From an uncultured Ruminococcus sp. (GTDB taxonomy: Bacteria > Bacillota_A > Clostridia > Oscillospirales > Acutalibacteraceae), in the NCBI GenBank assembly GCA_902798605.1, contig CADBXH010000092.1:1-7016 (forward strand): a stretch of DNA of 7,016 bases, given 5' to 3'. Positions 1 to 6,400 of the stretch are shown piece after piece. The position numbers and the translations under genes were made by a program. Under the pieces are notes generated by a model, which ran no database searches, was not told the DNA's origin, and was given only the letters and a program-made list of their open reading frames with translations. Within the stretch, counting starts at the first letter, position 1; the number at the start of each line of letters is the position of its first letter.

Positions 1-942
1 GACACCGACACAAAGGTTTTGGGAGGAATGGACGGACTGATCGAAGCCGCCACCATCCCGAGCGCTGAGTTGGTGCTCAATTCTGTTGTCGGTATGGTCG
101 GATTAAGACCGACTATGGCGGCGATAGAAGCAAAAAAAGACATTGCTCTTGCCAATAAAGAGACCCTTGTCGCGGGCGGCGACCTTGTTACGGACGCCGT
201 AAAGCGCAACGGCGTAAAACTTTTGCCGGTCGACAGCGAACACTCGGCTATTTTCCAGTGCCTTCAGGGAGCTCCCGACAACAAGGCGCTTAAAAAGCTG
301 ATCCTCACCGCATCGGGCGGCCCGTTCTTCGGCAAAACTGTCGACGAGCTAAAGGACGTCACTGTTGAGCAGGCGCTCGATCACCCCAACTGGAGTATGG
401 GCGCGAAGATCACTATCGACTCTGCCTCAATGATGAACAAGGGGCTCGAGATAATCGAGGCGGCAAGGCTGTTTGACGTCGGCGGAGACGACATCGACGT
501 TGTCGTTCATCGCGAGAGTATTATCCACTCGCTCATCGAATACGATGATAATTCCGTTTTAGCTCAGCTCGGCGTGCCCGATATGCGCATACCTATCCAG
601 TACGCCATTACATATCCGAGCCGCTTTGAATCTCCCGTAAAGGAGCTTAACCTGGCGCAAATCGGAACGCTCACGTTCTATGAGCCTGATTATAAGACCT
701 TCAAGTGCCTCAACGCCTGCAAAACCGCCCTGAAGATGGGCGGAGCTGCTACGGCGATAGCTAACGGCGCTAACGAGGAAGCCAATATGCTGTTTAGAAA
801 CGGCAGGATCAAGTTCCTCGATATAGGCGAGCTGGTAGAGGGTGCAGTAAAAAATGTTAATAATTTTGTGCCTCAGTCGGTTGACGAGGTGATTAAAGCC
901 GACAGCCTTGCGCGGCAGTATGTAAAAGACAAGGTAGGGTAA
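1..942 (+). CDS. dxr: 1-deoxy-D-xylulose 5-phosphate reductoisomerase, 5'-truncated by window edge
   Basis: Dxr rearranges and reduces 1-deoxy-D-xylulose 5-phosphate to 2-C-methyl-D-erythritol 4-phosphate with NADPH and a divalent metal, the committed step of the MEP isoprenoid pathway in the cytoplasm. The frame is open from base 1, and 313 codons precede the TAA. Family members have about 380-400 residues, so roughly 70-80 N-terminal residues, including the glycine-rich NADPH loop, lie outside the window. Visible hallmarks are LANKETLVAGG (about 151-180), the metal-binding DSEH (232-243), LTASGGPFF (about 298-330), HPNW of the substrate-closing loop (382-393), and SASMMNKGLE (421-450) with the metal and substrate residues N, K and E. 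The C-terminal helical domain (GANEEANMLF onward, about 766-939) is complete. The ATG at 19 is internal, because residues before it continue the conserved domain. No key residue is missing in the visible part. The next gene is rseP, 46 bases on. Confidence 0.97.
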   Translation, partial: DTDTKVLGGMDGLIEAATIPSAELVLNSVVGMVGLRPTMAAIEAKKDIALANKETLVAGGDLVTDAVKRNGVKLLPVDSEHSAIFQCLQGAPDNKALKKLILTASGGPFFGKTVDELKDVTVEQALDHPNWSMGAKITIDSASMMNKGLEIIEAARLFDVGGDDIDVVVHRESIIHSLIEYDDNSVLAQLGVPDMRIPIQYAITYPSRFESPVKELNLAQIGTLTFYEPDYKTFKCLNACKTALKMGGAATAIANGANEEANMLFRNGRIKFLDIGELVEGAVKNVNNFVPQSVDEVIKADSLARQYVKDKVG

Positions 943-988
943 TTTTGAAAAGATTTGCGGAATAAATTATGGAGTTGACAAAAGTTTA
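943..988 (+). other. dxr-rseP intergenic gap with six-codon mini-ORF and weak ribosome binding site
   Basis: This AT-rich 46-base spacer shows no hairpin followed by a T-run, so it is not a terminator and the operon probably reads through. The only Shine-Dalgarno-like string is GGAG at 971-974, 14 bases before the rseP ATG, which is longer than the usual 5-9. An ATG at 969 opens a six-codon ORF (MELTKV) whose TAA at 987-989 shares its last A with the rseP ATG (TAATG). That layout would permit translational coupling, but such a short ORF can easily arise by chance. Confidence 0.4.
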
Positions 989-2389
989 ATGCAAATTTTA
1001 GTAACGATAGCACTTATAGTAATCGGAGTCCTTTTATTTGAGTTTATTATTTTCGCTCATGAATTCGGACATTTTATAACCGCCAAAAAATCAGGCGTAC
1101 AGGTCAACGAGTTCGCGCTCGGTATGGGACCTAAGATTTTCAGTTTTAAAAGAGGCGAGACCCGCTATTCGCTCAGAGTGTTCCCGATCGGCGGCTTTTG
1201 CGCCATGGAGGGCGAGGACTCTGAAAGCGACAATCCCCGCGCTTTTACAAACGCCAAGATATGGAAGCGAATGATCATCATCGTTGCCGGCGCGTTTATG
1301 AACTTCGTCGTCGGCTTTATCCTGATGTTCATCGTGGTCGTTCAAATGCCCGGCTATGAGTCCACCACTATTCAGAATTTTGTTCCATATTCGTTTACCG
1401 CGAACAGCGGGCTTGAAGAGGGCGATACGATCACGTCGATCAACGGCTATCCCATTTGGAATTCAAAGGATCTGCAGTTTGCAATTCAAACGCTTCAATG
1501 CACGGATGTCGATCCCGCGTCACTTACCGTTTATAAAGAGGATTGCTGCTATGAGCTCAACTCTCTTTGCTCAAAGATCGTTAACGAAAAGGGCTTTTTC
1601 AGCAGAGAGGTCACAGATGATGAAGTCACAAAGATGGCCGATATTCTGAGCGAGGGCACTCATAAGATCAACAAGGCTCAATCCAAGGAAGAAGCGTACA
1701 GCATACTTAAAGAATATACCGACAAAATATACGCTTCTCTCGGAGTGACCGATAAATCCAAATACAAGTACCCCGAGATCGAGACCAGGGATACGCGCCA
1801 GCGTTTTACGGGCGATGTCACAGTTGATCGCGGAGGTCAGAAGGTCGAACTAAAACAGGTACAGTTCTTCTCATACTATGCGAGCGAAGAGGACAAAGAG
1901 AACAACAAACCCTCGGTCGCCGTGGATTTTTACGTTAAGCCGATAGAAAAGAACTTCGGTACCGTATTGCAGCAGACCGGAAGCCAAACGCTTACCCTTG
2001 CAAAAACCGTTTGGCAGTCGCTGGTTATGCTCGTTCAGGGCAGGTTCACATTCAACGATCTCTCAGGTCCCGTAGGAATGACAAAGGCGGTATCGGTAGT
2101 TGCGTCCGAGGGCTTAAAAACAGGCTTTGGCGACGCGGTGAACAACATAATCTTTATTATGGCGCTTATCACCGTAAACCTCGGCGTGGTCAATATGCTT
2201 CCGTTCCCGGCGCTTGACGGCGGCAGGTTCGTATTCCTGCTTATAGAGGCGATAATACGTCGGCCGATCCCGAGAAAATTTGAATATATCGTCAACGGTA
2301 TCGGTTTGGTATTATTGATAATGTTTATTATAGCTATTTCCGTAAAGGATGTTTGGCAATTGATAACGGGCACGTTCCCGACAGGTTAG
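989..2389 (+). CDS. rseP: RseP/RasP-type site-2 intramembrane zinc metalloprotease with enlarged PDZ region
   Basis: This M50-family protease cuts transmembrane segments of substrates already clipped at site 1. In Firmicutes these include anti-sigma factors and remnant signal peptides (family knowledge; its targets here are unknown). In 466 residues I see a first membrane helix (about 3-23) running into the zinc motif HEFGH (H24, E25, H28; many relatives have HELGH) and a second helix (about 92-118). A PDZ domain starts near 128 (SGLEEGDTITSINGYPI). LSGPVG follows at 359-363, then a third hydrophobic region (about 383-425) with NMLPFPALDGG, where N402 and D410 are the second active-site element, and a last helix (about 433-460). 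About 100 mostly hydrophilic residues (about 172-272) interrupt the PDZ fold and contain C186, C187 and C194, with C171 just before. Related proteins I know are about 340-450 residues. The ATG at 989 is chosen because no upstream in-frame start exists nearby and the protein begins as the family does. Its ribosome binding site is weak. Confidence 0.95.
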   Translation: MQILVTIALIVIGVLLFEFIIFAHEFGHFITAKKSGVQVNEFALGMGPKIFSFKRGETRYSLRVFPIGGFCAMEGEDSESDNPRAFTNAKIWKRMIIIVAGAFMNFVVGFILMFIVVVQMPGYESTTIQNFVPYSFTANSGLEEGDTITSINGYPIWNSKDLQFAIQTLQCTDVDPASLTVYKEDCCYELNSLCSKIVNEKGFFSREVTDDEVTKMADILSEGTHKINKAQSKEEAYSILKEYTDKIYASLGVTDKSKYKYPEIETRDTRQRFTGDVTVDRGGQKVELKQVQFFSYYASEEDKENNKPSVAVDFYVKPIEKNFGTVLQQTGSQTLTLAKTVWQSLVMLVQGRFTFNDLSGPVGMTKAVSVVASEGLKTGFGDAVNNIIFIMALITVNLGVVNMLPFPALDGGRFVFLLIEAIIRRPIPRKFEYIVNGIGLVLLIMFIIAISVKDVWQLITGTFPTG

Positions 2390-2391
2390 TT

Positions 2392-2397
2392 AGGAGG
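2392..2397 (+). promoter_or_regulatory. strong ribosome binding site of ispG
   Basis: AGGAGG is a perfect core Shine-Dalgarno match, five bases before the ATG at 2403. It fixes the ispG start and lies just after the rseP stop (TAG 2387-2389), so ispG is well placed for independent translation from the shared message. It is clearly stronger than the sites ahead of rseP and polC. Confidence 0.85.
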
Positions 2398-2402
2398 ACA
2401 CA

Positions 2403-3446
2403 ATGGGCAGCAAAATTCAAGTTAAAGCAGGTAATGTTTTGATCGGAGGCGGCGCGCAGGTCAGCGTTCAGTCAATGCTTAATGTTCCGTCAACAGATAT
2501 TGAGGGCAGCGTAAAGCAGGCAAAAGCGCTCGAGGCGGCGGGCTGTCAAATAATCCGCGCGGCTATCCCCGATATGGACGCGGTAAAGCTTATCCCCGCC
2601 CTGAAAGAAGCCGTAAGCGTTCCCATTGTTGCCGACATCCACTTCAATTATAAATTAGCGCTCGAGGCGTGCGCCGCCGGTATTGATAAGATCCGTATCA
2701 ACCCCGGCAATATCGGCTCGGACGATAGGGTAAAGGCGGTCGCCGACGCGTGCAAACAGAGGGGCATCCCGATAAGGATCGGCGTAAACTCCGGTTCTCT
2801 TGAAAAAGAGATACTCGCAAAGTACGGCCACCCGACACCGGAGGCGCTCTGTGACAGCGCGCTTTACCATGCCTCACTGCTCGAAAAATTCGATTTCAAC
2901 GACATCGTGCTCTCAATGAAGAGCTCGACCGTTTCAAATATGATAAAAGCGTACGAGATAGCAAACGAGCGCTGTGATTATCCGCTTCACCTCGGCGTTA
3001 CCGAGGCGGGCACCGAGCGTATGGGAATTATCAAATCCGCAGCGGGAATCGGCTCGCTCTTGCTCAGGGGCATAGGCGACACTATCCGTGTGTCACTTAC
3101 CGCCGACCCCGTTCGCGAGGTTTACGCCGCTTACGATATTCTAAAGGCACTCGACATAAAAAAGGACGGCGTACAGTTTGTTTCCTGCCCGACCTGCGGA
3201 AGAACAAGGATCGACCTTGTAAAGATCGCTAACGAGGTAGAGGAGCGACTGCGCGGCTGCAACAAAAACATCAAGGTCGCGGTTATGGGCTGCGTTGTCA
3301 ACGGACCCGGAGAGGCAAAGGAAGCTGATATCGGGCTCGCGGGCGGCGACGGCTGCGGCATAATTTTCAAAAAAGGCGAAATTTTGTATAAGGTAGATGA
3401 AGATAAGCTTGTTGACGCGTTGATTGAAGAAGTCGATAAGCTGTAA
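2403..3446 (+). CDS. ispG: 4-hydroxy-3-methylbut-2-en-1-yl diphosphate synthase (HMB-PP synthase)
   Basis: IspG (GcpE) reductively opens 2-C-methyl-D-erythritol 2,4-cyclodiphosphate to HMB-PP using a [4Fe-4S] cluster and electrons from ferredoxin or flavodoxin. It is the penultimate MEP step, in the same pathway as dxr two genes upstream. The 347 residues form an N-terminal TIM barrel (about 1-250; VADIHFNYKLALEA, DKIRINPGNIG, IPIRIGVNSGSLEK, LGVTEAGT) and a C-terminal cluster domain. Cluster ligands are visible as CPTC (C262, C265), C297 in MGCVVNGPGEA, and E304. They have the same mutual spacing as the E. coli ligands C270, C273, C305 and E312. It is somewhat shorter than the 372-residue E. 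coli protein, without loss of any recognised motif. The N-terminal segment reads QSMLNVPSTD where many homologues have QSMTNTxTxD, probably a lineage variant. The start is set by the AGGAGG five bases upstream. polC follows after 13 bases. Confidence 0.97.
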   Translation: MGSKIQVKAGNVLIGGGAQVSVQSMLNVPSTDIEGSVKQAKALEAAGCQIIRAAIPDMDAVKLIPALKEAVSVPIVADIHFNYKLALEACAAGIDKIRINPGNIGSDDRVKAVADACKQRGIPIRIGVNSGSLEKEILAKYGHPTPEALCDSALYHASLLEKFDFNDIVLSMKSSTVSNMIKAYEIANERCDYPLHLGVTEAGTERMGIIKSAAGIGSLLLRGIGDTIRVSLTADPVREVYAAYDILKALDIKKDGVQFVSCPTCGRTRIDLVKIANEVEERLRGCNKNIKVAVMGCVVNGPGEAKEADIGLAGGDGCGIIFKKGEILYKVDEDKLVDALIEEVDKL

Positions 3447-3449
3447 TAT

Positions 3450-3456
3450 AAGGGAG
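3450..3456 (+). promoter_or_regulatory. ribosome binding site of polC
   Basis: AAGGGAG lies in the 13-base gap between the ispG stop (TAA 3444-3446) and the polC ATG at 3460. Pairing through AAGG leaves six bases to the start; pairing through GGAG leaves only three. It supports the ATG at 3460, and no other start codon nearby has a comparable site. Confidence 0.65.
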
Positions 3457-3459
3457 TAT

Positions 3460-6400
3460 ATGAAAACATTAGGAAGTCTGTTTGCACCCTTTTTGGACTG
3501 CTCAAAGGTTAACCCCGCGGTCTTAGAGGGTGAAGTTATTGATGTCAAGATTAACAATGAGGTCAGACTGATCTCATTAAAAGTACATTTCAGTATATAT
3601 ATTGATTGCGATTTGCTTATAAAAAGTGAAAAAACCTTTTCAAAGGCGCTCAATTCATCGGTCATTATAAAGCCTTGCTATGAGCCAGGGCTGTTCTCGG
3701 CGGATCATTTCCAGAGCCTATATTCGACAGTAAAGCGTGAGATGCCCAGTATCAACGGCACGCTGAACAACGCTGAGGTGACCTACGAGGGCAATGACCT
3801 CACCATCCGCCTGAACAACGGCGGAAAGGCTCTGCTCGACGCAAAGGAGTTTGACAAGGCGCTCGCGAGGGTGATCAGCGAGCAGTTTTCGATAAACGTA
3901 AACATCAACTATACCGGTGTTTTTGAAGTTACCGAAGACAGCGAGGAATACCGTCAGGTAATGGAGAACGCAGAGAAAAAGGTCATGCGCGAGCAGTACC
4001 TCAACTCAGCGGATTTCTACAGCGCTGACAGCGAAGTAACCGGCGACGTCAAGCAAAAACAGCGCGACAACGCGACTGTTGAGATCGAGGTGCGCGAGGG
4101 AAAATTCGCCACTCCTCAGCTTATCGAGTCCTCGGTCAGACCGCTTTACGGCAGAAGCCTTCGCGGTAAGTTCGTACCGGTCAGCTCGATCGCCGACGAT
4201 AGCGGCAAGGTGCTTATTTGGGGCGACGTTTTTGACATCGAAAAGCGCGTTACCCGCTCGGGCGACAAAAACATTTTCACGATAGATATCACCGACTACA
4301 CCGGTTCAACCACTGTTAAGGTATTCAATTCTATTCGTGAGTCCGCTATGCTCGACAACCTTAAAAAAGGCAATACCATCGCCGTTATGGGTGATGTTGA
4401 GTACGATAAATACGCCGGCGAACTCGTTGTGAACGCGCGCGGTATCGGCACAGCCCAAAAGGTCAAGGTAGTCGATAAGGCGGAGGAAAAACGCGTTGAG
4501 CTCCACCTGCATACAAATATGTCACAAATGGACGCTATCACCTCGGCGGGCGAACTCGTTAACAGGGCGTACAGCTGGGGTCACAAGGCTATCGCTATCA
4601 CGGACCACGGCGTAGCCCAGGCGTTCCCCGACGCGCTGAAAGCCGCCGATAAAATCAACAAAGACGGAGAGAAGATAAAGATACTCTACGGCACCGAGGC
4701 GTATTTTGTTGACGACCTTGTAGAGTCCGTTTCGGGTAAAGACGAAATGCCGCTTGACGGAACCTTTGTCTGCTTTGATATCGAGACAACGGGGCTGTCT
4801 CCGCTCAGTGAAAAAATCACAGAGATCGGCGCGGTAAAGGTCGTAAACGGCGAGGTAGTCGATACGTTCTCGACCTTTGCGAACCCCGAAAAGCCTATCC
4901 CCGCAAAGATAGTCGCGCTCACGGGTATCACGGACGATATGGTAAAGGACGCGCCTTCACAGAGCGAAGCGGTATCCGCTTTTCTTGAATTCGCGAAGGA
5001 CAGCGTTTTGGTAGCCCACAACGCACCGTTTGACACCTCGTTTATCCGCAAGGCGTGCGAGAATATGGGCGTGGATTACGACTTTACTTCTATAGACACC
5101 GTCGCTATATCAAGGGCTATCCTGCCCGATATAAAGAACGTCAAGCTCGATACGGTCGCCGAGTATCTAAAGCTCGGCAAGTTCAACCACCACAGAGCGT
5201 GCGATGACGCCGAGATCTTATCGAGGATATTCCTCAACCTGTGCCAGCGCCTTAAAGACGACTATCAGATTTTTGACGCCAAGGAAATAAACACAAAAAT
5301 CGCGGGCGGAGACATTAAAAAGCTCCCGTCCTATCACCAGATAATTATTGCAAAAAACAAGGTCGGCTTAAAAAATCTCTACAAGCTGATTTCTTCAGCC
5401 CACCTTGAGACCTTCTATAAAAAGCCCAGGATCCCCAAAAGCTTGCTTGTAAAGCACAGGGAAGGGCTGATAATCGGTTCCGCATGCTGCGAGGGTCAGC
5501 TGTACAAAAGCATCCTCAAAAACGCGCCGTGGGGAGAGATCAAGCGCATAGCCTCGTTCTATGATTACCTTGAGATCCAGCCCTCGGGCAACAACGCGTT
5601 TATGCTAAGGAACGGAACCTTCAACAATATCGACGAGCTCAGGGAAATAGACAAAAAGATAATCCGGCTTGGCAAGGAGCTTAATATTCCCGTATGCGCG
5701 ACCTGTGACGTTCATTTTATGGATCCGCACGATGCCGATTACAGAATGATCTTGCAGGCATCCCAAAAGTACAGCGACGCGGACAAGCAGCCGCCGCTGT
5801 TTTTCAGGACTACAGCCGAAATGCTCAAGGAGTTCGAGTGGTTGGGTGAAGAGAAAGCGTATGAGGTTGTCGTCACCAACCCCAACAAGATTGCCGATAT
5901 GTGCGAGAGCATCCGACCGATCCCCAAGGGAACCTTCCCGCCGAACATCGAGGGTGCTCAGGAACAGCTTATCGACATCACATGGAAGCGCGCCAAGGAT
6001 AGATACGGCGATCCGCTTCCCGAAATAGTTAAGGCAAGGCTCGAAAAGGAGCTCAATTCTATAACTACCTACGGCTTCTCGGTGCTCTATATGACAGCCC
6101 AAAAGCTCGTTGCCGACAGCGAGGCTCACGGTTACCTCGTAGGCTCGCGTGGTTCGGTAGGCTCCTCGTTCGTTGCGACCATGTCGGGTATTTCCGAGGT
6201 TAATCCGCTCTGTCCGCACTACGTCTGCAAAAAGTGCAAGCACAGCGAGTTTATCACCGACGGCAGCTACGGCTCGGGCTTTGATATGCCCCACAAGAAC
6301 TGCCCGAACTGCGGTACTCTGATGGATCAGGACGGCCATGAGATCCCGTTTGAAACCTTCCTCGGCTTCAAGGGCGACAAGGTTCCGGATATCGACCTCA

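Noticed and set aside
19..21. ATG at 19 as the true start of dxr, preceded by a GGAGG-like string.
   Set aside because: The frame is open to base 1, and Dxr homologues have about 70-80 further residues with the NADPH-binding loop before this point. The GGAGG-like bases encode Gly-Gly in frame.
975..1003. Perfect -35 hexamer TTGACA (975-980) just before rseP, as a possible rseP promoter.
   Set aside because: The best -10 at proper spacing is a 4/6 match (TTTAGT, 997-1002) already inside rseP. Transcription would begin after the start codon, so it could not express the intact gene.
1356..1649. A 97-codon ORF on the + strand in another frame within rseP.
   Set aside because: It is an arginine- and serine-rich translation typical of an out-of-frame reading, wholly inside the continuous rseP frame.
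3541..3660. Whether the AT-rich stretch marks an inserted element or a broken polC.
   Set aside because: The polC frame runs through it without stop or shift, no inverted or direct repeats flank it, and the N-terminal domain has a normal length.
3141..3665. Open reading frame of 174 codons on the - strand spanning the ispG-polC junction.
   Set aside because: It overlaps the cluster-ligand region of ispG and the start of polC, both of which are clearly coding on + strand. No ribosome binding site or family resemblance supports it.
5605..6339. Open reading frame of 244 codons on the - strand.
   Set aside because: It lies opposite polC in exactly the same codon register, and stays open because polC rarely uses TTA, CTA or TCA there. 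The sense strand encodes well-recognised PolC motifs, and the antisense product resembles nothing I know.
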